From contig JABUFD010000001.1 of assembly GCA_013314735.1 (NCBI GenBank), positions 558,001-622,000 of the forward strand: DNA of 64,000 nt, read 5' to 3'. This DNA comes from Anaerolineae bacterium. Lineage in GTDB: Bacteria; Chloroflexota; Anaerolineae; Anaerolineales; Anaerolineaceae. Below are positions 8,510-17,806 of the stretch, piece after piece. Every line of letters starts with the position of its first letter. Within the stretch, counting starts at the first letter, position 1. The notes under the pieces were generated by a model. It was given only the letters and a program-made list of their open reading frames with translations, made no database searches and was not told the origin of the DNA. The position numbers were made by a program, and so were the translations under genes.

Positions 8510-9856
8510 ATGTCAAGCCCAATTGCCCAGGTTGCCATCATTTTTGGCTTGATCGTGCTTAATGGGGTGTTTGCCATGGCGGAAATTGCCCTGGTTTCGG
8601 CGCGTAAGGGCCGCTTAAAACAAAAAGCAGACGACGGGGATCCTGCCGCGCAGTCAGTCCTGCGCTTGCAGGAAAATCCCAACCAGTTTTTGTCAACCGT
8701 GCAGATCGGAATATCTACGATCGGCATTTTATCTGGAGCACTTGGTTCAGCAACCCTGACCAGTGACCTTGCGTCTGTTCTGACGGGATGGGGGCTGGGG
8801 GCGGCTGCTTCTGAACAGGTTGCTTTTGTTATCATTGTACTGCTGACCACTTACTGCTCACTGGTGATTGGCGAATTAATTCCCAAGCGGTTGGGCATGC
8901 ACAATCCTGAGATCATCGCCCAACGAGTAGCTGCCCCGATGGGTTTCATTTCCAAAATCACCTCGCCGATCGTGAAGTTCCTGGGTTTTTCGACAGAACT
9001 GGGCTTGCGAATTTTAGGTGTAAAACCATCTACGGAACCGGACATTTCCGAGGAGGAAATCCGGATGATGCTCACCGAGGGAACCGAAGTGGGGGTATTT
9101 GAGGAGTCAGAACATGACCTGGTGGAAGGTGTGTTCCGGCTGGGCGACCGCCGTGTTGACATGATCGTTACACCCCGCACAGAATTAGAATGGCTTAACC
9201 TTGAAGATACCCTGGAAACATGGGATCAAGTGATTTTCAACACAAGGTTTAACCAGTTGCCGGTCGTGGAGGGCGAATTGGATCAGGTTATTGGCGTGAT
9301 CCGTACCCGTGATCTTCTGAAAAAACGGCTGACCGGTGAAAATTTTGATCCCCGAGAGATGATCCTTCCGGCGGTTTTCATCCCGGAAAGCATGCCTGCG
9401 GTGACCGCATTGAACTTGATCAAACAACAAAGCTCAAATATGGCCATGGTAATTGATGAGTTTGGAGGTTTGTTGGGGATCGTTACCCTGTTCGATATCA
9501 TGGAATCAATAATGGGCGATATTGCGGTGAGTGACGTACCGGGAGAGGGCTCTGTTGTTGAACGAACAGATGGTTCATGGCTGGTGGACGGCTTGTTGGC
9601 TGTGGACGAATTGAAAGAATTGTTATCTCTCAACCAACTCCCAGATGAATCGGCGTATGGCTATCAGACACTGGGGGGGATGATTATGGCACATATGGGG
9701 AAAATCCCACGAGTCGGGCAGCATGTGGAACTTGGTGATTACCGATTTGAAGTGGTCGATATGGATGGCCGCCGTGTTGATAAAGTGCTGGTCAGTCGGC
9801 ATGGAAACCCCTCAGGCTTGTCAGGAAGCACAGGAAAGGGTGGTACTTCAGCATGA
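8510..9856 (+). CDS. CNNM/CBS-domain membrane protein (HlyC/CorC family)
   Basis: This 448-residue protein has an N-terminal DUF21/CNNM transmembrane domain (three to four hydrophobic segments within about 1-150; signature AEIALVSARKGRL), a CBS pair (about 200-345, containing RFNQLPVVEG and FGGLLGIVTLFDIME), and the C-terminal CorC_HlyC domain (about 360-440, GYQTLGGMIMAHMGKIP). Family members are linked to Mg/Co transport or to sensing nucleotides through CBS domains. The ATG directly follows the sbcD stop, and the TGA overlaps the sbcC ATG (ATGA). Translation is therefore coupled to both SbcCD subunits, an odd neighbour for a transporter. Confidence 0.88.
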   Translation: MSSPIAQVAIIFGLIVLNGVFAMAEIALVSARKGRLKQKADDGDPAAQSVLRLQENPNQFLSTVQIGISTIGILSGALGSATLTSDLASVLTGWGLGAAASEQVAFVIIVLLTTYCSLVIGELIPKRLGMHNPEIIAQRVAAPMGFISKITSPIVKFLGFSTELGLRILGVKPSTEPDISEEEIRMMLTEGTEVGVFEESEHDLVEGVFRLGDRRVDMIVTPRTELEWLNLEDTLETWDQVIFNTRFNQLPVVEGELDQVIGVIRTRDLLKKRLTGENFDPREMILPAVFIPESMPAVTALNLIKQQSSNMAMVIDEFGGLLGIVTLFDIMESIMGDIAVSDVPGEGSVVERTDGSWLVDGLLAVDELKELLSLNQLPDESAYGYQTLGGMIMAHMGKIPRVGQHVELGDYRFEVVDMDGRRVDKVLVSRHGNPSGLSGSTGKGGTSA

Positions 9857-12423
9857 TACCGATCACGCTTGATCTGAAAGGTTTCCTTTCTTACCGTGAA
9901 GCTGTGCAATTGGACTTCACCCACTTCGATATGGCCTGCATCACCGGGCAGAACGGCGCAGGGAAATCATCATTACTCGATGCGATGACCTGGGCTTTAT
10001 TCGGCAAAGCGCGCAGTACGGATGATGACTTGATCCATATGCAGGAATCAGAGACCGAGGTCTGCCTGGTGTTTGATTATGAAGGGCAACGGTATGCGGT
10101 TACAAGGCAAAAAAAGCGTGGTGAATCAAAAACCATGCGGCTTGAAATATGGGGGGATGACAACCAGAAGTGGGTCAATTTCTCTGAAGCAACCATGACA
10201 GCTACCCAATCCAAGCTCGAACGTATCTTGCGTATGGATTATGACACGTTCATCAACGCCTCTTTCTTCCTGCAAGGAAAAGCTGACCATTTTGCCCAGC
10301 AGCGTCCGGCTGACCGGAAACAGACCCTGGCAAAAATCCTGGAACTGGAAATTTGGGATGAGTATCAGAAACGAACTGCAGCCTTCAGGAGGCAGCTGGA
10401 AACCCGCATGAATACCGTCAACACCCAGTTGGGATTGATTCGGGATGAACTCGCAAAAGAAAAAGACCTGGTTGAACGCCGTGATTTGTTGCAAATGAAG
10501 TTAGTTCAGTTGGAGGCAACAGCTCGGGCACAGGAAGAAGTCGTATTACAATTTCGGCGCCAACAGGAACAGGCTGGAAGACAGAAACAGCAAGTCGAGT
10601 TGTTGAGGCGGAATCTGGAAAACGCACAAAAGCGTGTCAACGATCTGACAGAATCGTTGCAACGATACCAGGCTGAACAAGAAGACCTCGTCCATTTGCT
10701 CGCGGATGAAGAACGTATTCGCGAGGGCTATTTAAAATGGCAGCGGGACCAGGCTGAATTGGAGTCTTATGATCAGATGGCCGGGCAGTTTGAACAAATC
10801 CGCGCAGAACGTGAAGCCCCGTACCAGATCCTGACTGGGGAGGAGGCGAAACTACAGGCACAATGTCAACAATTACAGGCCCAGGCTGAAAAAATTTCGG
10901 AGATGAGGAATAATCTCACCCAACTTCAGACCAAACTGGCAGACACTGAAGAAGAAGAAATGGCAGTGGAAGCCGAATGTTCCCGGTATGTTGTTCTCGA
11001 AGAGCAATTTGATGATCTGGGTGTTTCCATCCGGCAGGTTGAAATGGAACGTTCTCGCATGCTCCGTGATATGCAAACCCTGAAGGAACGTATTGCCAGG
11101 CTGGAATCGGTGGAATCGGCGGAATGCCCGACCTGTGGTCAACCATTAACGAAAGAACACCGCGCCGATATCCTCCGCGAGATGAAAGTACAGGGACAGG
11201 CGCTGCGCGACCAATTCGAGACGGGCAGTGCAGACCTGGATGCTCGAAAGATGGAATACCAATCGTTGGATGCGGAAATTAAAAGACTGCACCGCCTGGA
11301 AAAGGACCAGTTGCTCAAGGGGTTGCGGCCCAAACTGGATTCTCTGCGCCTGACGATCGGCAATCTGACGCGTGACATTGAAGAATGGGAACATACTGGC
11401 CAGCCATCACTGGTAACCATTGAACAAGCCTTGCAAACGGGTACATTCGCAATGGAGGCGCGCCAGGTGCTGGACGATATCGACCAACGGCTGCGGGAAT
11501 TGGGATATGATGCCCGTGCACATGATCAAATGCGCCAACGAGTGCGTGCAGGAAGGGAGATTCAACAAACATGGGAATCTCTCGGAAAAGCACGAGCGAC
11601 ACTCGAAACGGTGCAGCGGATGATGATCGAACAACAAAGCCAACTCACAGCAGCCGGCATGGAATTGGAAACCGCAAAGCTGGCGTATGATACCGCGCAG
11701 GACCAATACGAGGCCTTGTTGCAGGGGGCAAATGGATTCACGGAAGCCAACCGGCAATGGCTGGAGATGCGCAATGCTGTCAGCCAGACCAGCCGTGAAC
11801 TTGGCGGTGCGGAACAACAGGTAAACTCGCTGCAGGGGTATCGTGACCAACAAACGATGTATGCCAACGAAAAACAAACTCTCTCATCGAAAATAGACCT
11901 TTACCGCCAGTTGGAAGATGCTTTCAGTAAGAATGGTATCCAGGCATTGATGATTGAACAGGCTATTCCTGAAATAGAGGAACAGGCCAACGACCTCCTA
12001 AGCCGGTTGTCATCCACCGGTATGATGGTTCAATTCAGAACACAGGAAGCTTACAAAGATAAGCGGCGCACCGACATGCGGGAAACACTCGATATTGTGA
12101 TCAGTGACAATGCTGGCGTCCGCAGTTATGAAATGTACAGCGGTGGCGAAGCCTTCCGGGTGAATTTTGCCATTCGGCTGGCATTGTCGCGCATGCTGGC
12201 AGGGCGTTCAGGCGCGCGGCTGCAAACATTGGTGATCGATGAGGGATTTGGCAGCCAGGATGCTGAAGGGGTCCAGCGTTTGGTTGAAGCCATCAATGCG
12301 ATCCAGGAGGATTTTTCCAAGATTCTCGTGATCACACACATGGAAACATTGAAGGAGTCATTCCCGGCGCAAATCGAGGTGGTGAAAACCCCGTCTGGTT
12401 CCCAGTTCCAGGTATTGGTATAA
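9853..12423 (+). CDS. sbcC: SbcC-like SMC-family ATPase
   Basis: This is the Rad50-type partner of SbcD. Features are the Walker A GQNGAGKSS (residues 32-40), the Q-loop region FFLQGKADHFAQ, two long coiled coils, and a zinc hook CPTCGQ (cysteines 425 and 428) in the middle. The C-terminal ABC signature YSGGEAFRVNFAI lies at about 761-773, followed by the Walker B/D-loop LVIDEGFGSQDAEG near 796. At 856 residues it is shorter than E. coli SbcC (about 1,050), the coils being shorter. It starts in an ATGA overlap with the CNNM gene, which suggests balanced expression with sbcD. Confidence 0.92.
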   Translation: MIPITLDLKGFLSYREAVQLDFTHFDMACITGQNGAGKSSLLDAMTWALFGKARSTDDDLIHMQESETEVCLVFDYEGQRYAVTRQKKRGESKTMRLEIWGDDNQKWVNFSEATMTATQSKLERILRMDYDTFINASFFLQGKADHFAQQRPADRKQTLAKILELEIWDEYQKRTAAFRRQLETRMNTVNTQLGLIRDELAKEKDLVERRDLLQMKLVQLEATARAQEEVVLQFRRQQEQAGRQKQQVELLRRNLENAQKRVNDLTESLQRYQAEQEDLVHLLADEERIREGYLKWQRDQAELESYDQMAGQFEQIRAEREAPYQILTGEEAKLQAQCQQLQAQAEKISEMRNNLTQLQTKLADTEEEEMAVEAECSRYVVLEEQFDDLGVSIRQVEMERSRMLRDMQTLKERIARLESVESAECPTCGQPLTKEHRADILREMKVQGQALRDQFETGSADLDARKMEYQSLDAEIKRLHRLEKDQLLKGLRPKLDSLRLTIGNLTRDIEEWEHTGQPSLVTIEQALQTGTFAMEARQVLDDIDQRLRELGYDARAHDQMRQRVRAGREIQQTWESLGKARATLETVQRMMIEQQSQLTAAGMELETAKLAYDTAQDQYEALLQGANGFTEANRQWLEMRNAVSQTSRELGGAEQQVNSLQGYRDQQTMYANEKQTLSSKIDLYRQLEDAFSKNGIQALMIEQAIPEIEEQANDLLSRLSSTGMMVQFRTQEAYKDKRRTDMRETLDIVISDNAGVRSYEMYSGGEAFRVNFAIRLALSRMLAGRSGARLQTLVIDEGFGSQDAEGVQRLVEAINAIQEDFSKILVITHMETLKESFPAQIEVVKTPSGSQFQVLV

Positions 12424-12428
12424 AGAGG

Positions 12429-13541
12429 ATGGAGCCTTTGCTGCCGTACCGGGTTGGTCTTCAGCAGCGGATGGTACCGATCTATCGCGCTCCATTTTTT
12501 GATTACCTGGCACAGATATTTACGAATGGTCTTTCGGTATTTGCTGGAAAACCCCGTCCATCCGAATCTGCGACCCTGGCAGAGGCATTGCAACATGCGC
12601 AATTCACAAAGGCAAACAATATTCACCTCTTCAATGGCCGTTTTTACCTGTGCTGGCAGGTTGGATTATTGCGGTGGTTGGGGGAGTGGGATCCAGATGT
12701 GCTGGTGATGGAAGCAAACCCACGCTACCTGCACAGCCGTGCTGCTGTACGGTGGATGCGGGAACGGCACCGTCCGGTGGTGGGCTGGGGTTTGGGCACA
12801 GGCGGCGTTTTGTCGGGAAAGATGGAGCAGGCTGTATGGCATGCTTTTCTGAGCCAGTTTGATGCCATCATATCGTATAGCCAGACAGGTGCTGATCAAT
12901 ACCAGTCAGCCGGGATCGAGCCTGAGCGGATTTTCATTGCACCCAATGCAGTACAACCAGCGCCAAGGGATATGGTAAGGCGTCCGGATGGATTTCATTC
13001 CAGCGGAGCTGTGATTTGTTATGTCGGCCGGCTGCAAGCCCGAAAACGAGTTGATCGATTAATCAAGGCATGCGCTGCTGTGCATGCGTCCACGCCGCTA
13101 CAGTTATGGATCATAGGCGATGGTCCGGAATATTCATCATTAATCAACCTCGCCAAAGAAATACTGCCCACGACCCAATTTTTTGGCGCAGTGCATGGGG
13201 AGGGCGTAGGGGAATTGCTTAAAAAGGCTGATCTGTTTGTTCTTCCGGGAACGGGAGGCCTGGCGGTGCAGGAAGCGATGTCTTATGCATTACCGGTCAT
13301 TGTGGGAGAGGCGGATGGTACACAGAGCAACCTGGTTCAGGATAGGAATGGTTGGCTGCTCCCGGATGACAGCGTTGAAAGCCTGGCACAGGTGATCATA
13401 GCGGCACTTGCTGACCCGGCAGGCCTGCGGTTGAAGGGGGAGCATTCTTTTGCAGTTGTCAAACAGGAAGTCAACCTGGAACGGATGGCTGAAGTTTTCC
13501 TCCAGGCGCTTGCATTTTCTGTTGAGGGAAAACAACCATGA
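12429..13541 (+). CDS. GT4-type glycosyltransferase
   Basis: This 370-residue protein is a GT-B fold glycosyltransferase. The C-terminal Rossmann half is clear: VICYVGRLQARKRVDRLI, LWIIGDGPEYSSL, then the donor-binding region PGTGGLAVQEAMSYALPVIV with the expected ExxxxA pattern (QEAMSYA). The N-terminal half (FNGRFYLCWQ, PDVLVMEANPRYLHSR) is less typical and should bind the acceptor. No signal peptide or membrane segment is present, so it works at the cytoplasmic face on a lipid or polysaccharide precursor. It begins 5 bases after sbcC and overlaps the next glycosyltransferase by ATGA. Sugar and acceptor are unknown. Confidence 0.83.
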   Translation: MEPLLPYRVGLQQRMVPIYRAPFFDYLAQIFTNGLSVFAGKPRPSESATLAEALQHAQFTKANNIHLFNGRFYLCWQVGLLRWLGEWDPDVLVMEANPRYLHSRAAVRWMRERHRPVVGWGLGTGGVLSGKMEQAVWHAFLSQFDAIISYSQTGADQYQSAGIEPERIFIAPNAVQPAPRDMVRRPDGFHSSGAVICYVGRLQARKRVDRLIKACAAVHASTPLQLWIIGDGPEYSSLINLAKEILPTTQFFGAVHGEGVGELLKKADLFVLPGTGGLAVQEAMSYALPVIVGEADGTQSNLVQDRNGWLLPDDSVESLAQVIIAALADPAGLRLKGEHSFAVVKQEVNLERMAEVFLQALAFSVEGKQP

Positions 13542-14767
13542 AGATACTGGTGGTAGCGGATGGGAGAAGCCCGATCACACGCGGCTGGGTGCGCGATCTG
13601 CTGGAAACAGGGCATAAAGTTATCCTGGTTTCCAGTTTCCCGTACCAGGCGATTCCAGGTGTAACAGAATCTCATGTCATTCCGATTGCTTTTTCGCAGT
13701 TCGCCGGAAGCCAGGCGGGACAAGGACAGTTCTCGCAGCGAGCATCTGTTATGAGACGGCTGCTAAAACGGTTTCGCTCAACGTTCCAATCGATGCGTTA
13801 TTTCCTGGGACCCCTTACCCTGGTGTGGTATCGCCCGCGGTTTCGGCGGTTGGTCAGTCAGGTCAAACCAGACCTGATTCATGCCCTTCGCATCCCTTTC
13901 GAAGGCATGTTGGCAGTGTCCACCGCACACCAGGTCCCTCTGGTGATTTCAATCTGGGGAAATGACCTGACATTGCATGCGCCAAAAAATATCCTGATGC
14001 GAATCCTTACCCGGCATGTACTCAAACGTTGTGCCGGACTGATCACAGATGTAGAACGCGACCTGACCCTGGCGGAACGCTGGGGCTTCCAGCGGACTGT
14101 GAAACCGGCGATGGTGGCATTGACTTCTGGTGGGATTGATGTTGATGCTGTTCAAGCAGCCGGCACAGGTCAATCTCCCCTTGACCTTCCTGACGGCACT
14201 GCTCTGGTTATCAATCCCAGGGGAATCCGCCCTGGGTATGTGCGTAACGACACCTGGTTCGAAGCTATTCCACTGGTGCTGGCACAGTGGAACCAACCGA
14301 TACTGTTTGCCTGTCCTTCCATGGCGGGACAGCCAGAGGCACTTGAGGGGGTGACTCGTTATGGCGTCGAACAGTATGTGCATCTGCTCCCGTTTCTCAG
14401 CCAGCAAGAGTTATGGCAGTGGTTTAACCGGTGCCAGGTGATGGTTTCGGTAACCGAGCATGACGGTACCCCGAACTCTTTGTTGGAATCGATGGCTGCG
14501 GGAGCCTTCCCCATTGCAGGTGATATTGCTTCATTGAGAGAATGGATCACGCCCGGGGTCAATGGGACCCTCATTGACCCATCATCTGCACCGGCGTTGG
14601 CTGAAGCCATTGTTGAAGTCTTACGGAATCCTGTGATGCAACTCAAGGCAGCAGAAATCAATCGAACGCTTGTTCGTGAACGGGCAGACCGGAGGAAAAT
14701 CCGGCTGATGCGTGAGGATTTTTACTCCCAGATACGGAACCAGTCGGAGGCTGAACCTTCTGCCTGA
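13538..14767 (+). CDS. GT4-type glycosyltransferase, second of a pair
   Basis: This 409-residue GT-B protein has an N-terminal LVVADGRSPITRGWVRDLLETGH, a middle ISIWGNDLTLHAP (the HGND/WGSD-like loop common in GT4 enzymes) and a C-terminal donor site VSVTEHDGTPNSLLESMAAGAFPIAGD. It is translated through an ATGA overlap with the preceding glycosyltransferase, so the two probably act in sequence on one glycan. Its last 46 bases overlap the end of the convergent lipoprotein gene. The target is unknown; exopolysaccharide or glycolipid synthesis is a guess. Confidence 0.83.
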   Translation: MKILVVADGRSPITRGWVRDLLETGHKVILVSSFPYQAIPGVTESHVIPIAFSQFAGSQAGQGQFSQRASVMRRLLKRFRSTFQSMRYFLGPLTLVWYRPRFRRLVSQVKPDLIHALRIPFEGMLAVSTAHQVPLVISIWGNDLTLHAPKNILMRILTRHVLKRCAGLITDVERDLTLAERWGFQRTVKPAMVALTSGGIDVDAVQAAGTGQSPLDLPDGTALVINPRGIRPGYVRNDTWFEAIPLVLAQWNQPILFACPSMAGQPEALEGVTRYGVEQYVHLLPFLSQQELWQWFNRCQVMVSVTEHDGTPNSLLESMAAGAFPIAGDIASLREWITPGVNGTLIDPSSAPALAEAIVEVLRNPVMQLKAAEINRTLVRERADRRKIRLMREDFYSQIRNQSEAEPSA

Positions 14768-15735
14768 TCTGTCAGGGCGATAGCCTCTATGGTGATGATA
14801 TCATTGGGCTTTAGTTCGCGTGCGGCAAATCCCATCATTGGAAATGAAGTGATCCCGTTCTGGTCGGTACTGGCAGGACGGTATTGCTGGCGGGATTGAT
14901 CCGGATATATGGCGTATACGGTGACGGAAGCTGACTGCACTGGCTGACCGCTTGCGTCAATCACCTGGATATAAACCTGTTGAATCTGGTCTTTGGGGCA
15001 GAATGGCTCCTCAAAAGCAATGTACACTTGCAGGCTTTCCTGTGGATGTTGGATGTGGGTCAGTGGTTGGATCGCTTCGGTCTGGGTGATGGATTCACGG
15101 TATGGTTCCTGGCTGAGGAGATACATTTCGCCGAGATTGGCCAGGCTTACCTGTCGTCCTTCTGGGGCGGCAGGATCCCATATCAGGCACGCGTTCTCAA
15201 AATATTGGAAGAACCGATCTGTTGTCTGATACACATTGGACACCGGCGCGCCAAACAACTCGTTACCTCGATGACTTTCGTAATACATCCGAAATGCTGC
15301 GCATACCTGGTACGGATTTTCGGGAAACTGTATACAATCCTGGTCAATAATGACTTCAGTCCCAGACGCCTGGTCAAGGAACCATTTGCCCAGCGGAGTG
15401 ATGGACACTCCGGTCGTGTTTCCCTGATCACTGACAGTCTCGAGGCGGGCTTTCTGGAAATATTGCACGGTACTGCCAGTCGCTGGATTGGTGTAGGGAA
15501 GGCTGACGGGTTCACCAGCGAAGGATGCATCTTTGGATAACGATGAGAACCATGATAGAAATACCTCTGGTACCGGGTATTCTGCATCACGGTACAGGGC
15601 GATTTGCGCTGTTTGCGTTGTTTGCAGGCGATATTCCAGCAACGGGGGATAATTGCATGAAGCCAGCAACAATACAGCAAACAAAGTTGATATGGCAAGG
15701 ATTCGCTTGAACCTGATTACATTTTGTTGAGACAT
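14722..15735 (-). CDS. Lipoprotein with LGFP-like repeats and an Ig-like domain
   Basis: The N-terminus has a basic start, a hydrophobic stretch and the lipobox LLASC, so it should be a membrane-anchored lipoprotein on the cell surface. Two copies of a repeat with a VQYFQKAR/FFQYFENA core plus a trailing LG motif are seen (about 65-120 and 150-205); such repeats are common in secreted Anaerolineae proteins. The last 90 residues look like an Ig-like sandwich (QVIDASGQPVQSASVTVYA, TDQNGITSFPM). I start at the ATG at 15735; a TTG at 15747 is possible. Its 3' end overlaps the convergent glycosyltransferase by 46 bases. Binding partner unknown. Confidence 0.75.
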   Translation of the reverse strand: MSQQNVIRFKRILAISTLFAVLLLASCNYPPLLEYRLQTTQTAQIALYRDAEYPVPEVFLSWFSSLSKDASFAGEPVSLPYTNPATGSTVQYFQKARLETVSDQGNTTGVSITPLGKWFLDQASGTEVIIDQDCIQFPENPYQVCAAFRMYYESHRGNELFGAPVSNVYQTTDRFFQYFENACLIWDPAAPEGRQVSLANLGEMYLLSQEPYRESITQTEAIQPLTHIQHPQESLQVYIAFEEPFCPKDQIQQVYIQVIDASGQPVQSASVTVYAIYPDQSRQQYRPASTDQNGITSFPMMGFAARELKPNDIITIEAIALTDQAEGSASDWFRIWE

Positions 15736-15796
15736 GACCCTCTTCAATTAATCCACAAAGGTGAAATTATGTCCCCTCTCAGGGTATCCATTTTTG

Positions 15797-15824
15797 ATTA
15801 TACACATTATTTTCCTATACGCAA
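15797..15824 (-). promoter_or_regulatory. Promoter of the lipoprotein gene
   Basis: TTGCGT (15819-15824) and TATAAT (15797-15802) are separated by 16 bases on the minus strand, upstream of the lipoprotein start. The rest of the 208-base gap to nurA holds a nurA -10 box (TATAAT, about 15911-15916) and nothing else I can support. Confidence 0.5.
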
Positions 15825-15943
15825 GAAAAACCATGCCATCAAACCCTTGGTGGGTTCCTTACCGCATGCAGTTACCTGCATTGTAGCCCTCGTGGTGTCC
15901 CCGGTAGGTGTATAATAACGCCATTGAACAGGAGGAGTGAATC

Positions 15944-17191
15944 ATGCCGATCAACCATCTGGAAATTCGCCCGCAGGTACAGCGCCTGGCAGCAGAAGCT
16001 GCCCGTTCCATCAAAGAGTCGGTAAGTTTCCTGGCAGAGCTGCGGGCACAACTGGCATCCCTACAGGATCAGGTGGATACCGTTGATCAGCATATCAAGT
16101 TGGCAGAGGAGAAATTGCCCATGCTGCGCTGTGCAGCCCCTGTTATGCCGGGGGACAGGTTGTTCACGGTAGTTCCCGCACCTGACCAGAACAAACCACT
16201 GCCCGATATGATCCTGCTTGCCTCAGATGGATCGCAGATCAATCCTTCGCGGCATGATGCGGTGGAAGTGGGTTTGATTAACCTGGGGTTGATCCGCATG
16301 CTGCCGGGAACGGGAAGAACACCGGATGTGGTAACCCGCAGCCGTCTGTTGTACCCGGGAATGGAAGGCATTCTGGATGATTCCCTCTCCGAAGATCTCG
16401 TGGCAATCATGCGGGATGTGGAAGAGCGCAAGTTCCTCGCTGAAACAGCAGCAGCGGCTGTGCATGAACTGGCTGGTGATTATGCGGGAGAAATTTTGCC
16501 AGTGGTTGCCTGTACGGATGGCCCATTGGAATTGTTTCGCGAACCGCGCGGCGGAGAGCAACAACGTAAGCGCTTCGACCAGTACCTTGAAGCCCTCAAT
16601 GGAATGGCGAAAATTGGGGCGATTCCCGCTGGTTATGTTGACAAACCCCGTGCCAACCTGTTGGTTCGGATGCTGGAAGTGATGACCAGCAAGCCGGCGG
16701 ATCTGGGTGAAGCAGGGACGGAGCGAAAATACCCAGGGGTGGACGATACCACACTGTTGCAGCCCTGGCTGGAACCGGGTTGCCGTACCAATGTCTTTCG
16801 GCTGGTATCCCGTTCTGCCACCCAATTTTCTCAAAAGGCTGTCAAACTGACATTGTACTTTTTCTATCTTAATGTCGGTTACCTTCTCCCCTCAGGTGAA
16901 AGGCGCGACCTGTATGCACGCGTCGAGGTGCCTGGCTGGGTGGCCCACAATCCCGCACAGTTGTCTTTGCTGCATCAGGTATTGCTTGATCAGTGCCGGA
17001 TATTGGGAACAAACCCCTACCCCTATGTCCTGCATCGTGCCCATGAGATCGCCCTCGTGCAACTACAGGAGAAGGAGGAGTTAATGCGGATGGTGATGGC
17101 TGAGTTGTTGAGCCTGGGATTACCGGTTCCAGCAGCATCGATGAAAGGTGAGAACAAAGCTGTCGGGTACAACCACGGGAGGTCAAGATGA
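15944..17191 (+). CDS. nurA: NurA-domain 5'-3' nuclease
   Basis: NurA is an RNase H-like nuclease that works with the HerA translocase to resect DNA ends. This 415-residue protein has an N-terminal coiled coil (about 10-60), then the first metal-binding motif ASDGSQI (Asp95), the second acidic motif VVACTDGPLELF (about 187-198) and the C-terminal family block YPYVLHRAHEIALV near 360-375. The ATG has a strong AGGAGG upstream. It overlaps the next gene by ATGA, and herA follows, which strongly supports the assignment. HerA-NurA pairs are best known from archaea and also occur in some deep-branching bacteria. Confidence 0.87.
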   Translation: MPINHLEIRPQVQRLAAEAARSIKESVSFLAELRAQLASLQDQVDTVDQHIKLAEEKLPMLRCAAPVMPGDRLFTVVPAPDQNKPLPDMILLASDGSQINPSRHDAVEVGLINLGLIRMLPGTGRTPDVVTRSRLLYPGMEGILDDSLSEDLVAIMRDVEERKFLAETAAAAVHELAGDYAGEILPVVACTDGPLELFREPRGGEQQRKRFDQYLEALNGMAKIGAIPAGYVDKPRANLLVRMLEVMTSKPADLGEAGTERKYPGVDDTTLLQPWLEPGCRTNVFRLVSRSATQFSQKAVKLTLYFFYLNVGYLLPSGERRDLYARVEVPGWVAHNPAQLSLLHQVLLDQCRILGTNPYPYVLHRAHEIALVQLQEKEELMRMVMAELLSLGLPVPAASMKGENKAVGYNHGRSR

Positions 17192-17805
17192 TTGAAATCG
17201 GCAGACTGTTAAGGAGCAGTATCACCGGGTGTGTGTTCGGTACCTGGGTGGATCAAGTGCGTGCTCCTTACCTGGGGGGGATGGTCAGGATCGCCCTTGA
17301 TGAGGATACTTGTATCATTGGCATTGTTTATGATATACAGGTGGCAGATGACGGACTCGTACAACAAATTCTCAGTGCCCAGTCGATCCGTCCGGAGATC
17401 ATTGAAGACAATCGCCGCAACCGGAATGTACCGGTGGAGATCAGTGTGTTGTTCATTGGTTATGAAGATCGACAGACAATCTCGCATTTGCTTCCCCCGC
17501 GTCCACCGCTCTCTCTGGATGAGGTACATGCCTGCAGCAGCCAGGAGATGGATCGTTTCACCAGGCATGGGTTGGGATACTTCCGCCACATCCTGCGTGA
17601 CCCGCTCCTGACGGCGGGAGAAATTCTGGCCGTGCATTTGAAAGACCTTGCAAGGATCAAAGACTGCGCATGGTTGCGGTCCGCTGTGCAGGAATTGATC
17701 ACCCTGCTGCGGGATGATTACCCGCGCCTGATGGCATTGATGAGTGCGCTGGCAGACGCCGGACTAAATTTGCGGCTGGATGCAAACGGTGAACACGGAG
17801 GATAG
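17188..17805 (+). CDS. Stand-alone HAS-barrel-like protein between nurA and herA
   Basis: This is a 205-residue protein with no Walker motifs. Its N-terminal half looks like the HAS barrel found at the front of HerA and rotary ATPases: EIGRLLRSSITGCVFGTW, then MVRIALDEDTCIIGIVYDIQV, then VEISVLFIGY and the LPPRPPLSLDEVHACS segment that closes such barrels. The C-terminal half (about 115-200) is helical and unfamiliar. The downstream HerA has its own N-terminal barrel, so this is an additional copy rather than a split HerA. It overlaps nurA by ATGA and stops one base before the herA ATG. A role as adaptor between nuclease and translocase is inference. Confidence 0.65.
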   Translation: MIEIGRLLRSSITGCVFGTWVDQVRAPYLGGMVRIALDEDTCIIGIVYDIQVADDGLVQQILSAQSIRPEIIEDNRRNRNVPVEISVLFIGYEDRQTISHLLPPRPPLSLDEVHACSSQEMDRFTRHGLGYFRHILRDPLLTAGEILAVHLKDLARIKDCAWLRSAVQELITLLRDDYPRLMALMSALADAGLNLRLDANGEHGG

Positions 17806-17806
17806 C

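Noticed and set aside
15769-15915. A 48-codon frame with AAAGGTG upstream, between the lipoprotein gene and nurA
   Set aside because: It ends inside the nurA -10 box and covers the divergent promoter; the sequence shows no domain and is probably chance.
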